Assembly (NCBI RefSeq): GCF_003086295.3
Contig: NC_092042.1
Location: forward strand, 45,506,137-45,570,136
Length of the DNA: 64,000 nt
Source of the DNA: Arachis hypogaea
Lineage: Eukaryota; Streptophyta; Magnoliopsida; Fabales; Fabaceae
Reading direction: 5' to 3'
Shown here: positions 32,221 to 44,084 of the stretch, piece by piece
How positions within the stretch are numbered: the first letter of the stretch is position 1
Layout of the letters: each line of letters starts with the position of its first letter
The notes under the pieces: generated by a model
What the model saw: the letters and a program-made list of their open reading frames with translations, nothing else
Database searches by the model: none
Told to the model about the DNA's origin: nothing
Translations under genes and position numbers: made by a program

Positions 32221-32528
32221 TTAAACGCCCAGAATGGTGCCCATTCTGGTGTTTAACGCCGAAAATGCCTCCTTACTGGCATTTTTACGCCAGTGAGATT
32301 TTTTCTCTATGATTCCTCTTCTTTATGTTCTGAACCTTCATTTTTCTGAAGTATTTACTGAAATATATTGAAAAACATGAATAGCAAAATAAGATGAGTC
32401 ATATAATTGTTATAAACATCTAATTTATGCTGATGGCTGGGTTGCCTTCCAGCAAGCGCTTCTTTACTGTCTTTAGTTGGACGTTGCTGAGCTTTAATCT
32501 AGTCTCAACTTTGAGCATTCTTGCTCAA
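32221..32528 (-). mobile_element. Element D, 3' fragment (downstream of pol)
   Basis: Minus strand. It contains the post-pol hairpin (32436-32453) and, downstream, remnants of the CTGGCGTT/AACGCCAG array (32221-32290), the same order as in Element 1. It joins to 56958 once Element C and one CTCAA are removed. Its left end is the insertion point of Element B. Confidence 0.8.
32436..32453 (-). other. Post-pol hairpin of Element D
   Basis: On the minus strand GCTGGAAGGCAACCCAGC: stem GCTGG/CCAGC plus one mismatch, loop AGGCAA. T-A of the other copies is replaced by C-G here, a compensating pair. Confidence 0.6.
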
Positions 32529-34929
32529 TGATCGGCTAGATTTCACTACCAACATATAATGAATCCGTTCTTTGGCAAGCACACCAAATTTGTCGTCAAG
32601 TAATAACCCACAGTGGAGTGGGATCGTATCCACAGAGATTAATTGGATTAAGCAAGCAATAGTTGATTAATTAGCCTAGTTAGACAAGCACAATTTTGAG
32701 TGATAAGCAACAAGGAAATGTAAATAACATGAAAATAAAGGAAAGCAATAAAGTGCAAGAAAGTAAATGGCACGAAAAAAAAGTACAAGAAAGTAAAGTG
32801 TTGAAAATGTAAAGTGCAGAAAATGTAAATGACCACAAAGTAAATAAAAGAAAGAAAGATAAAATAAACATTAGGATCAACAGATATTGCATTCTCTGGA
32901 TTAATTGATTTCATCTCATCTTCAATCATGCAACTTATTAACCTCTTGGCAATCATGATTGATTGAGCCCCAATTCCTTGGTGACTCAATCTCTCAAATC
33001 TTGATCAATAGCCAATTCCTTGGTCTAATTGCTCATGAGAAGAGATGAAGCTTGTTCCCTCATCATACTACACATCCTCATAGGTCTAAGTAGAGGGAGG
33101 ATTATATGTCACCATATCCAAACAACAAAATCCAGATTCTACTCAAGTCTGAGAAGGGATTTCTAGCATGGTTTCATGTTTCCTTTTCTAAGGTTCCCAT
33201 GAAACCCATTTTGCATTCAATCTCTTTTCCAAGTTAATTAAACACTAAGCATGAAAATCGAAATTCCTTCTAGCAAATCAAAGAGAAGATGAAGAGAAGA
33301 AGAAATTCACTATCATTAATCCATCAAGTACAATAGAGCTCCCTCTCTCAATGAGAGGGAATTTAGCTACTCAGAGCTCAGAGAGAAAGTACAAAAGATG
33401 GAAGAGATGAAGTGTGAAAACTAAAAGTGAAATCCCCAAAAACTAAACTCTATGACTTGCTAACCCCCTTTTCCAATACTTCCAAGGGTATTTATACTAC
33501 TCCTAGATCTATAAAATAAAAGAAAATTACAAAAGCGAAAAGAAAATTACATTTTCGAGGGAAAAGAAACTCAACAAACGTGATCTTCCAGCTGGCATGT
33601 CACGCTCCTTCTGTTTCTGATTTGGCGTGCCATGCCTCTTCATTCAAGTGGCACACCGTCCTCTGTTTCACACCTGGCGTGCCACGCCTTCGAGCCTATG
33701 TGGCACGCCCAGGACACTAAAAAGTAGCCTGGCGTGCCACGCCTTCGAACCAAAGTGGCACGCCCAGGACATTTTAAAGGGCAAAGCAACCTGGCATGCC
33801 ACGCCTTTGAACCAAAGTTGCACGCCCAAGGTCACTTCCCTTATCTCTATGCTGCTAGAGATTTGTACCAGCGTGGCACGCCCAGGGTCTGGCGTGCCAC
33901 GCCCTTCTTAAAGCTTCACCCCCTTGCCGGCGTGCCACGCCTCGTCATCCAAGTGGCACGCCTGAGTTCATTGGCTCCTCTTCTTCCTCTCTGGAAAATA
34001 CTACCAGCGTGCCACACCATGAGACTGGCGTGTCACGCCCTTCATTTGCTTCATCTTCTTGCTGGCATGCAACGCCTCATCTCCCAAGTGGCACTCCTGA
34101 GTTCACTGGCCCTTTAATTCCTCTTCTGGAAAACACAACCAGAGTGTCACACCCGTCATTTGCCATGGTCCTAGAGGTTGGCGTGCCACGCCTGGATGTT
34201 CAAGTGGCACACCAAAATGAGATAATTAAGCTGGCGTGCCACGGCTTCGATACCAAGTGGCACGCGCAGCTTTATTTGGCCTCCTTAGGTGCTGGTGTGC
34301 CACGCCTTGTTGCTCAAGTGGCACGCTTTAGTGGGACTTCTTGAGCTGGCGTGCCACGCCTTCGATACCATGTGGCACGCCTAGCTTTTGCATTGCCTCC
34401 TTGTTCACTGGCGTGCCATGCCTTGTTGCTCAAGTGGCATGCCCATTCAATTGTGGGTCTTATAGGCTTGGCGTGCCATGCCTTGGTCCTCAAGTGGCAC
34501 GCCCAAGTTAACTCTGAGTCTGGCGTGCCACGCCTTCAACACAAAGTGGCACGCCATAGTGATGGCTCTTCTAGTAACGAGTTCGCGTGCCACGCCTTGC
34601 TCCTACGTGCCACGCCCCTTTGATGGTCTTCAATTTTGTTCTCTGGAATGTTGTACCAGCGTGCCACGCCCAGCTTCTGGCGTGCCACGCCAATACACTT
34701 TTGTGGCATTTGTTCCAAGTGGCACGCCTGCTTCACACACCCCACTTGTTTTGTTATTTTCTTTCCCATTTTTGATGTCTTCTCCACCTGAAATCCAGCA
34801 CAAACTCATTTCAAAGCAATGTACTATAATATTCATCAATTAAGGCATGAATTGCAATGATCAAATGAGATTATGCCTCTTCTATGGTCCTTTTTATGCA
34901 AGAAAAAGGGTAGATGATGTAAGTCATCA
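32529..34929 (-). repeat. 3' LTR of Element C
   Basis: 2401 bp; the plus strand runs from TGATCGGC to GTAAGTCATCA. It matches 44085-46423 plus 56846-56952. It holds the GGCGTGCCAC stem-loop array, a TATAAATA box (complement of 33489-33496) and a CCCAC/GTGGG hairpin at 32607-32622. Confidence 0.92.
33592..34730. repeat. GGCGTGCCAC/GTGGCACGCC stem-loop array, 3' LTR of Element C
   Basis: More than a dozen units in which GGCGTGCCAC (often followed by GCCTTCGA) is followed after about 10-18 bases by its inverse GTGGCACGCC. Stems are near-constant, while loops and spacers vary (spacers about 25-50 bp). Example: 34349-34382. Several units carry C-to-T changes (GGCATGCCAC). Confidence 0.88.
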
Positions 34930-34965
34930 CAACACCAAACTTAAGCTTTGCTTGTCCCAAGCAAA
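34930..34965 (-). other. Hairpin plus polypurine-like tract of Element C
   Basis: Minus strand: TTTGCTTGGGACAAGCAAA (7-bp stem, 34947-34965), then GCTTAAGTTTGGTGTTG next to the LTR. Confidence 0.65.
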
Positions 34966-35880
34966 TCAATGTGAGTGGTCTTTTTGGTGAATTGAGACTT
35001 GGCCTTGAATGTATGCACTATATAACTAGGAATTGGACTAAGTGCTCAACACATGCATGAGTGCTTTGAATATCACAAAGAGCTCCTAGATCCTTAAGGG
35101 TTTTTCTAAGTATGTGTCATATGGGTCCTTTTCATTGATTGTAACCTTGAAGTAGTAATGTTTAACTCTTTCTTTCTCTTTTGTGCTTCTTTTCTGTTTA
35201 TTGACCACGATTCTAAGTGTTTTTTCTCAAGACAACCCTTTAGTTAGGCTTTCAATCAACACTCCCAAGTCAGTTGACTTTAGGGTGCTAGGTGTTGAAA
35301 CACCCCTAAAAATTTAATTGCCCAGGGCTCTTCTTGACACATCTTCACCACAAGCATCTACTAGGGGTTCTAACTCTTTTTGAGTTTTTCAATGTTTCTC
35401 TTCCCTCCTTAGTAGTTGATGCTCAGAGCCTTGGGTCTTTGTTGCTTACTACTTCTTGGTTCTATAGATATTCAAGGAACACCCCTCAACTTCTACTTGT
35501 CATGCCTTCTAGGACTAGTTACTTTTCATGACTCATTTTTTTCTTTTCACTTCATTCAAGGTTCTTCACTTAGTCTTTTGTTCCTTAGTTCCTTTGAATA
35601 AGATTTCTTGGTCTTAGTCTCATTTACTCTTGTTCACACTCACAACAACTCTTATGGAAATAAGCTCTACTTTATTGATGAAAATGAAGACTACAGTTAT
35701 CATTGCATTTTCTTTCTTGCATATCAAAGGACTCACAAAAGACTTCAAGCAGAATAAAACATAAACTATCCTAACATTAACAATTATTCTCAAACATAAA
35801 GTAAACAGATAAAAACTTAAGCAGAATTCAGAAATTTGAGAAATGTCAACCATGGAACTCAACAACCTTATGCAGCTTCT
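34966..35880 (-). other. 3' UTR of Element C
   Basis: About 0.9 kb with no coding frame. Contains one copy of the segment duplicated in Element A (CAACACTCCCAAGTCAGTTG near 35260). Confidence 0.55.
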
Positions 35881-37446
35881 TCAGTTCATTGGCCCATTGC
35901 CTTTGTCCTTCTTCTTGGAGGAGGAGGAGTCATCTCCACCTTTTTTGGAGGATTCTTCTTGTGCTTTCTTGTCCTTGGGCTTCCAGAAACCCAGCCTCCT
36001 CATGTAGGACTTCACGTTTTCCTTGTGTTGATATGCAATTTCTTCCTGCCATCCACTGAGTTCCTCCCATTTCTGCATATAAGTGGGGTAATTGGGATTC
36101 AAGTTGGCTATTGCATTGCACAAGTAACTTAACTTAGTTTGTTCATAGCAGTCATATTCCCTTCTTGCTATAGTTCTAACTTCATAGAGGTGTCTGAATT
36201 CAGCAAGGCTGTTCATTTGATGTAATTGATGTTCCAGTATCATCCCTAAGCTGCCTTGCATTTCTCCCTAGTTGATCCTTCCTTGCTGCTCCTTCAGTTG
36301 TTCAGAGCTTCCTTGGAGGTTTTGCATGTTCTCATTCACTTGGTTCCATTGCTCCCTTTGGCTACTTTGAAATTGGTTCACATCTTCCCTCAATTGATGC
36401 AGATCTCCCTTCATTTGGTGCACGTCTCCTTGCAGCTGCTCCCAGTTCATTCCTTCAAGAAATTGTTGGTATTGTTGGTATGGTGGTGGTTGAAGCGCTA
36501 GAAATTGTGGTTGCTCCTCTGCCTCCTCTTCCTCTTGTTGTTGTGGTGGTGGCACATGAGTGTGAGCTCTATGCTCTCTAGCCTTTTGAAGTGGATTGAC
36601 AACCAACACCTTGGCCATCTTCTTGGCAGTTATAGGCTTATCTTGCTTCACCAACACCTCATCAATCACCTTCTCAACTCCAGCGTCATCATATAGCTCT
36701 TGTATGATGCTGGGGAATGCCAATCTTGTGCTCTCGTTAGTGCTTTTCAGTATTTTGTTGATGTTGTTAGCAATCAACTCCCCAACATTCACGTCCTCTC
36801 CCTTCATTATACTATATATAAGTACAGCCCTCTCCTTGGTCACCTCTGATGTGTTTAATATAGGGATCAAAGATCTTCTCACAAAGTCTAACCACCACCT
36901 AGCTTGGGGGCTCAAGTCCCTTCTCCTTAGCTGGTTGGGTTTTCCATCTTTGTCATTGATCCACTGCACATTTAGTACACAAATTTCATTCAGGATTTCA
37001 TTAAATCCTGGGTCTGGTTGCTTCATCCTCTCCTCATAACTTCGAGTGGAGTTGACCCTTTTCACCATCAGCACCCTTTCTATGTTAGAGGGACTATAGT
37101 CAATAGTCTTCCCCCTCACATAGCTAATATACCCATAAGTTTGCCCTGGCTGTGGCACGGCATTGGCATAAAACTCCCTTACCACTCCTTCCACCACTTT
37201 CTTTGGTGGGTTGCAGAAGAGTGCCCAGCCTCTGTTGTTGATCTCAATGTTGATCTCAAGGTGCTCATTCTTTCCTAGTTGAAAGCCGACCTCTGGGATG
37301 ATCTCCCTCTCACTCACCCAATCGTAGAATTAGTTTTGGTTGAATGCTTAGAGGAATTTGTACTCATTGAAGTTTGTGCTTGAGGAACCTGAGGTTGGTT
37401 CTTTGGTCTTTCTTTTCTTTGAGGTTGAGGATCTTGGTGGTGCCAT
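35881..37446 (-). pseudogene. 3' ORF of Element C (putative plant transposon protein)
   Basis: Starts MAPPRSSTSKKRKTK at 37446. Two stops near 37320-37355 precede a 349-codon run (37317-36268) with REIIPEVGFQLGK, REFYANA and SYVRGKTIDYSPSNIERV, the conserved core shared with the 3' ORFs of Elements 1 and 2. Then come a Gln-rich, heptad-like segment (VHQMKGDLHQLREDVNQF), one more stop (36262-36267) and a 126-codon tail ending in a Lys/Ser/Asp-rich stretch. It is longer than the 382-codon version. No signal peptide or membrane segment. Function unknown. Confidence 0.8.
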
Positions 37447-37535
37447 TAGGTGGAGAAAGAGAGAGAGTGTTTGAGGGTTCTGAGATATTAATGGAGTGTT
37501 GCAAAGAAACACAAGTAAAACAAAGTTTTACCCCA

Positions 37536-37569
37536 ACACCAAACTTAGCGCTTGATTGTCCCAATCAAG
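37536..37569 (-). promoter_or_regulatory. Hairpin plus TAAGTTTGGTGT upstream of 3' ORF, Element C
   Basis: Minus strand: CTTGATTGGGACAATCAAG (7-bp stem), then CGC and TAAGTTTGGTGT, about 90 bp before the 3' ORF start. The stem has A/T where other copies have C/G, still paired. Confidence 0.55.
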
Positions 37570-38314
37570 TAGAAAGATAAAGAAAAAGAAGAACGAGAAA
37601 AGAGGCGCCAACCCTTATCTCGCTATGCTCTCTGAAGATGTTGAGTTCCAGAGTGTAAGTACACTTTGACCTCCTTGTTATCTATCAAGTGGGCCCCATT
37701 CAATCTCTTGAAAAAAGAAAATGAAAACCCCATTAGTAATGACAAAATGATCCTCCACATTCCTTTTTAATGCTAGTGAATGGGATTGCAACTGATGGGT
37801 GTCCCTTGGGACACCAAACTTAATTCATTTGCATCTCAATAAATTGGTTTTATCATTGGGTTTTTAATGCGTTCATGGGGAAGAAATAATTTCAATCCTT
37901 TCACATTCTTTGCGTCTAATCTCCCTTGAACACAATAAAATTCTCATTCAAGCCTCCACCAATGTATTAAATGCTTCCACATTGAGTGGTATTGGACTTG
38001 CTGATTGATTCTAGTATGGTAGTGGCCACACCAAACTTAATCTCTGGGCTTACTCCTAAAAAATTTAATTTATCCAAATGCTTGTAAGCCTAGATCAAGT
38101 TGGTGAGCGGCCACACCAAACTTAGCTTTTTAGTTAGTTCTTAGCCCAATCACTCATCATCATTAGTAAATGCTTTCATCCAGCTGCACTTCCAAAAAAA
38201 AAGCACACAATTTAACTCACAAAGCTATCTTAACTATCAAAACTGAAATTAACTTCCTAAGCTAATATTTACAATCTACTTCTAATAAAGCAATAAATCA
38301 AAAGGATATAAAGT
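37570..38314 (-). other. Non-coding spacer between pol and 3' ORF, Element C
   Basis: No gene seen. TAAGTTTGGTGT (minus) at 37811-37822, 38028-38039 and 38113-38124. There is no CTGGCGTT palindrome array here, unlike Elements 1 and 2. Confidence 0.55.
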
Positions 38315-38332
38315 GTTGGGTTACCTCCCAAC
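38315..38332 (-). other. Post-pol hairpin of Element C
   Basis: Minus strand GTTGGGAGGTAACCCAAC: 6-bp stem, loop AGGTAA, about 40 bp after the pol stop. Confidence 0.6.
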
Positions 38333-38373
38333 CAGCACTTCTTTATCGTTACTAGCTTGACGTTCTTCCTTTT

Positions 38374-39861
38374 TCAGTTGAGGTGGTAGCTCACTCTTCT
38401 TTCATCCAGTGAGTCCCAAAGGTAATGCTTGAGTCTATGGCCATTTGCAGTGAAGGTTCTCTGTGTTTTGTCCTCCATGAGCTCCACTTGACCATAGGGG
38501 TACACTTTGATGATGGTGAAGGGTCCAGACCATCTAGACTTAAGCTTCTCAGGGAAGAACCTAAGTTTAGAATTGTACAATAACACCTTTTGTCCTTCAG
38601 TGAACTCCCTCTTTGCTATCTTTTGATCATGCCATCTTTTTATGTTCTCTTTGTAGATCTTTGCATTTTCATATGCTTGGTTCCTAAATTCTTCTAGCTC
38701 ATTGAGTTGTCTCAGCCTCTTTTCTCCAGCAGCTTGCTCATCAAAATTCAATAGTTTTAGAGCCCAGAAGGCTCTATGCTCCAGTTCAACTGGTAAGTGG
38801 CAAGCCTTGCCAAATACTAGTTGGTATGGTGACATCCCAATGGGGGTCTTGAAGGCTGTCCTGTAGGCCCATAAAGCATCGTCTAGTTTCTTAGATCAGT
38901 CCTTCCTTGAGCATCCAACAGTTTTTTCGAGAATCCTTTTTAGCTCCTTGTTGGAAATCTCTGCTTGCCCGTTGGTCTGCAGATGATAAGGGGTTGCCAC
39001 CTTGTGTTTGACTCCATATCTGAGAAGAAGTGCTTCCAGTTGTTTATTACAGAAATATGTCCCTCCATCACTAATGAGTGCTTTGGGAACTCCGAACCTG
39101 CTGAAAATGTTCTTTCTTAAGAAGCTCATTACAACCTTGTTGTCATTTGTGGTGGTGGCAATAGCCTCCACCCACTTTGACACATAATCTACAGCCACAA
39201 GAATATAACTATTTGAGTAGGAGGATAGGAAGGGCCCCATGAAGTCAATCCCCCATACATCGAATAGTTCTAGCTCCATTATAAATCTCTGTGGCATCTC
39301 ATTATTCCTGGGTAAATTGCCAGCCCTCTTGCATTCATCACACCTTGACACCAAGTCTTTTGCATCCTTGAAAATGCTTAGCCAGTAGAATCCACATTAG
39401 AGCACCTTGGCTGTTGTTCTTTCTCCACTAAAGTGGCCTCCATATGCAGATCCATGACATTGCCAAAGCACCTCTTGTCCTTCTCCATGGGATATACACC
39501 TCCTCAAGCTCCCATCAGCATACTTTTTGAACAAGTATGGCTCATCCCAGATATAGTATTTGGCATCTTTAATGAGCTTTCTCTTCATATGTTTGTTGAT
39601 GTTAGTTGGTAGTTTCCTAATGGCCTTGAAATTGGCTATGTCAGCAAACCAAAGGGTCTCTTGTATCATCATCAATTGCTCATCCGGGAAGCTTTCATTC
39701 ACTACAGGATGGTGTGCTCCTTCTTCCTCTTGTAGGATCCTTGAGAGGTGGTCAGCAACTTTTTTCTCTGCTCCACTCCTATCCTTAATTTCGATGTCAA
39801 ACTCTTGGAGTAGCAGGATCCATCTTATTAGCCTTGGCTTGGATTCTTGTTTTGTAAGCAA
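38374..39861 (-). pseudogene. RNase H end and integrase of Element C
   Basis: RNase H C-terminus ([30 protein letters not shown]), then integrase zinc site ([13 protein letters not shown]...CDECKRAGN), catalytic [18 protein letters not shown] and GQAEISNKE, and the C-terminal [14 protein letters not shown]. Stops near 39394 and 38893 split it into three frames. All three integrase acidic residues are present, so loss of function comes from the stops only. Confidence 0.86.
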
Positions 39862-39893
39862 GTATTTGAGTGCTGCATGATCAGTGAATACAA

Positions 39894-40763
39894 TTACTTT
39901 AGAACCAATAAGATATGATCTAATTTTATCAAAGGCAAAGAAAATGGCAAGTAAGTTCTTCTCTGTAGTGGTGTAGTCCTTTGATTTTCATTAAGGACCT
40001 TGCTGGCATAATAAATGACATGCACCAATTTATCCTTCCTCTGTTCTAAAACAGCACCCACAGCAAAATCTGATGCATCACACATCAACTCAAAGGGTAG
40101 ATCCCAACATGGTGGTGCTATGATAGGTGCAGAGGAAGGTTTGTTCTTAAGCTCCTCAAAGGCTAACATGCATTCATTATCAAAAACAAAAGGCACATTA
40201 GAGACAAGTAAGTTTCTCAATGGCTTGGCAACCTTAGAGAAGTCTCTAATAAACCTCCTATAAAAACCAGCGTGTCCCAAAAAGCTTCTGATTGCTTTGA
40301 CATTGCAAGGTGGAGATAACTTTTCAATCACCTCTACCTTTGCCCTGTCTACTTCTATGCCCTTCTTTGAGATTTTATGACCAAGGACCACTCTTTCTGT
40401 AACCATGAAATGGCATTTTTTCCAGTTTAAAACAAGGTTGGTCTCTTGGCATCTCTTTAGCACCAGGGCTAAGTGATGCAAGCAATCATAGTATGTGTTA
40501 CCAAATACAGAAAAGTCATCCATAAATACCTCGATGAACCTCTCAATCATGTCCGAAAATATGGAGAGCATGCACCTTTGGAATGTTGCAGGTGCATTGC
40601 ACAGTCCAAAGGGCATCCTCCTGTAAGCAAAAACACCATATGGACAAGTAAATGAAGTTTTCTCCTGGTCCTTTGGGTATACAACTATTTGGTTGTAACC
40701 CGAATAACTGTCAAGAAAGCAGTAGTATTCATGTCCAGCTAGCGTCTCGAGCATTTGGTCCAT
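39894..40763 (-). pseudogene. RT and RNase H start of Element C
   Basis: 289 open codons beginning at the conserved MDQMLE, with [15 protein letters not shown], catalytic [19 protein letters not shown] block [16 protein letters not shown] and RNase H MCDASDFAVGAV. A small deletion near 39980 shifts the frame inside NENQR, before the KELLA motif. One stop (40782) separates it from the upstream RT segment. Confidence 0.86.
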
Positions 40764-40784
40764 GAATGGTAGGGGGAAGTAGTC

Positions 40785-42210
40785 CTAACCGGTGGCTTCA
40801 TTGAGCTTCCTGTAGTCGATGAACATGCGCCAACCGGTCACTGTTCTTGTTGGTATCAGCTCATTCTTCTCATTTGGTACAACAGTGATTCCTCCTTTCT
40901 TTGGAACTACTTGTACCGGGCTCACCCAAGGGCTATCTAAGATAGGGTAGATCATTCTAGCTTGCCACAACTTCAACACTTCCTTCTGGACTACCTCATT
41001 CATGGTTGGATTCAACCCTCTTTGTTGTTGCGTTGAGGGCTTGGCACCCTCCTCAAGTAGGATCTTGTGCATACACATTGAAGGGCTGATCCCTTTTAGG
41101 TCTGTGAGTGTCCAGCCTATAGCATCCTTGTGTTGTTTTAGCACTTGGATGAGCTCCTCTTCTTGCTCCTTGCTCAAGCTTGAGTTGATGATTACTAGGT
41201 AGGTGCTGTTATCACCTAGATAGGCATATTTCAAGCTTGGAAGTAGGGATTTTAGCTCTAGTTTCGGTGCCTCTTCTTTATTGTTGTCTTTGTGGTTTGT
41301 CATGATTGAACTTTCCATGGTTCCTTGTGGTGGTTCTTCACGTGGTGCTTGTTGCTCCAATTCCATACTTTCTTCATATTGCTCTTCTTCCAAAACTCCT
41401 TGGACTATTTGTTCTGTGGTATCCACCATCATGCATTCTCCTATCACTTTCTTAGGATAACTCATTGCCTTGAAGACATTGAAGACCATCTTTTCCTCAT
41501 GTAATCTCAAGACTAGTTCTCCTTTTTGCACATCAATGATGGCTCCAGCAGTAGCTAGGAATGGCCTTCCTAAGATAATTGAAGTGTTTGCCTCTTCTTC
41601 CATGTCCAGCACAACAAAGTCACCTGGGAAGATGAATTCTCCCATCTTCACCAATAAATCTTCCACCACTCCATGTGGAAACTTGAATGTTCTGTCAGCT
41701 AGTTGGAGTGCCATTCTTGTTAGTTTGGCTTCCTCAATTCTCATCCTTCTCATCATGTTCAAGGACATGAGATTGATGCTAGCTCCCAAGTCACACGAAG
41801 CCTTTTCAATAGTGATATCCCCTATGATGCAGGGGATTTGGAAACTCCATGGGTCCTTCATTTTCTGGGGGAGTTTCTTTTGTTTGATGGCACTACATTC
41901 CTCAGTTAGGACTACAGTCTCCTTTTCACCCCAGTTTCTTTTCCTTGTCATGAGTTCCTTCAGGAACTTTGCGTAGAGGGGCATTTGCTCTAATGCTTCA
42001 GCAAATGGTATGTTAATTTGGAGCTTTTTGAAGATTTCTAAAAATCTGGAGAACTGACTGTCCTTCCCATCCTTCCTTAGCCTTTGTGGGTATGGTGCCT
42101 TTGGTACATAAGGCTTCAAGATTGGCTTTGGTGAAGACGGGCTAGGGGCCTCTTCTTTCTTCCTGTTTTCAGGCTTTTTCTGCAGCTTCTTCTTCGTGGT
42201 TTTCCTGGTT
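40785..42210 (-). pseudogene. Protease and RT N-terminus of Element C
   Basis: A 444-codon frame from 42119: PYPQRLRKDGKDSQFSRFLE linker, protease with CDLGASINLMSL and TSIILGRPFLATAGA, an acidic spacer, then [27 protein letters not shown] and WRMFIDYRKLNEATG before a stop. A stop near 42209 separates it from gag. Confidence 0.85.
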
Positions 42211-43814
42211 TTAGGTGGCTTCTTCTATCACTTTTCCACTTCTAAGTGTAATGGCCTTGCATTCCCCTCTTGGGTTGGCCATGGTGTCACTTGGATATGT
42301 GTGTGTAGGCATTGGGATTTGCTTGGATAAGAACCTCACTTGTGCTTCCAGCTTTGAGATCGTTGCACCTTGGTTCTTCAAATTCGACCTGTATTCTTCT
42401 TGGTTGGCATCTATTTTCCTTTCAGCTTGTGCTTGCCTTTCAAAGAGGGTGGAAATGGCTACTGTGAGCTGTGATGATAGCTGTGCTATTGTGGCCTCTA
42501 CTCTCTCAAAGTTACCCTTGATTTCACACGGTTGTGAGGTTGGGGTTAGTGTGTCTTGATGGTGGTGTGTTTGTTGGTTGGAAGGATATGATGTGTGAGG
42601 TGGATTGTGGTAAGGTCTGTTGTTATTTGACTGATGGTTGGAGTTGTGATTCTGGTATTGATTGGCTTGGTATGGTTTGTTATGCTCTTGGTTGTGATTT
42701 TGTTGGTTCTCCCACCCAAAATTTGGGTGGTTCTTCCATCCTGGGTTATAAGTCTTAGAGTTAGGGTTATATGGTGGTCGAGAGGGGTTATGCACATAGT
42801 TTTCTTGCTCACATTCAACTTCTGGTTCATTTTCTTCTTGGGGTGGTACTTGAGCTTGGACAACTGCAACTTGATTGTTTTCTATTTTCTTAGTTAAGGC
42901 TGCCAATTGTGCTGCAATTGCATTGTTTTGTGCCAACAGGGCATCCATAGAATTGAGTTCCAGCACTCCCTTCTTTTGGCCTCTTTCTGAAGCATAGAAG
43001 TAGTCATTCTCAGATACAGTTTCAATGACATCTATGGCTTCCTCAATAGTCTTCTTCTTGTTGAGTGAACCCCCTGAAGAGTGGTCCACAGCCTTCTTCG
43101 ATTCATAAGTTAATCCTTCATAGAAAATGTGGAGCTGCACCCACTCATTAAACATATCTGGTGGGCATTTCCTTGTTAGATCTTTGAACCACTCCCAGGC
43201 CTGTTGAAGGTTTTCACCTCAGTTCTTAGCCTGTTGATCCTCTGTGGAGGGTAAAATCTCGCTAGAAACTTGTTTACAACATCCTCCCATGTGGTTAGGC
43301 TCTCCTTAGGGAATGATTTTAACCACTTTGTTGCCTTATCTCTGAGTGAGAAAGGGAACAGAAGTAGTTTGTAGGTGTCAGGGTGTACACCATTGGACTT
43401 TACAGTATCGCATATCCTTAAGAATGTGTTGAGATGTTGATTTGGATCTTCTTGAGCACCTCCTCCATATGAGCAGTTATTCTGGACTAGTGTGATGAGT
43501 TGGGGTTTCAACTCAAAGTTGTTGGCATGGATGGTTGGCTTGAGGATGCTGTTGCCACAGTTTCCTGGATTTGGGTTGATATAGGAGCCTAAGACTCTCC
43601 TCTCTTGCCCAGCTTGATTTCCAGCTCCTCCTCCAACATCTTCGTGCACTTCGTTTTCCATGGTGGTTGTTAGATCTTCTTCTACTGGTTCTTCTCCAAC
43701 TATACCCTTGCCTCTAGCCTCCCTCCTTAATCTAAGGAAGGTTCTCTCAGGTTCACTATCAAAAGAGGATGAAGTCTCTCCTCTTCTACCTGTCATACAG
43801 CCAACACACAGCAA
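42211..43814 (-). pseudogene. gag of Element C, broken
   Basis: N-terminus with TGRRGETSSSFDSEPERT, gag domain LLLFPFSLRDKATKWLKSF and FLARFYPPQRINRLRTEV. A deletion of about 30 bp near 43200-43220 (relative to Element A) shifts the frame; it resumes with NEWVQLHIFYEGL and runs 314 codons through an Asn/His/Gln-rich linker to ECKAITLRSGK. The capsid of the element. No intact CCHC knuckle seen. Confidence 0.85.
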
Positions 43815-44059
43815 GAAAAGAGCAAGTGAAGAAATCTCCTTAGTTAAAATTAGTGATTAGCTTGAGTGATGTAATTAATCAAATAGTTAGAAGAGTGAAA
43901 GTATAAACAATGAACAGCTAAAGAAATATCAGAAAGACAAGAAAGAAAAACAGAGATTAGAAAGGAATTTAAAGGTTACACTACGAAATGAATTAAAAAA
44001 ATAAAAAAATGCTTAATCTAGCTCTCCAATTGGTTTAATCATTGTCAGATTCAAACCAA

Positions 44060-44077
44060 TCCCCGGCAACGACGCCA
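44060..44077 (-). other. Primer binding site of Element C
   Basis: Minus strand TGGCGTCGTTGCCGGGGA: the tRNA-Asp site with one C-to-T change, seven bases from the LTR. Confidence 0.85.
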
Positions 44078-44084
44078 TAAAACT

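Noticed and set aside
33592..34730. CRISPR-like array of repeats with variable spacers
   Set aside because: Plant nuclear context, irregular spacer lengths, inverted rather than direct repeats and location inside an LTR. No cas genes.
33627..34843. Several overlapping 60-130 codon frames, repeating motifs such as ACHALLLKWHAQ
   Set aside because: They are by-products of the GC-rich stem-loop array read in several frames on both strands; no start context, no conserved protein.
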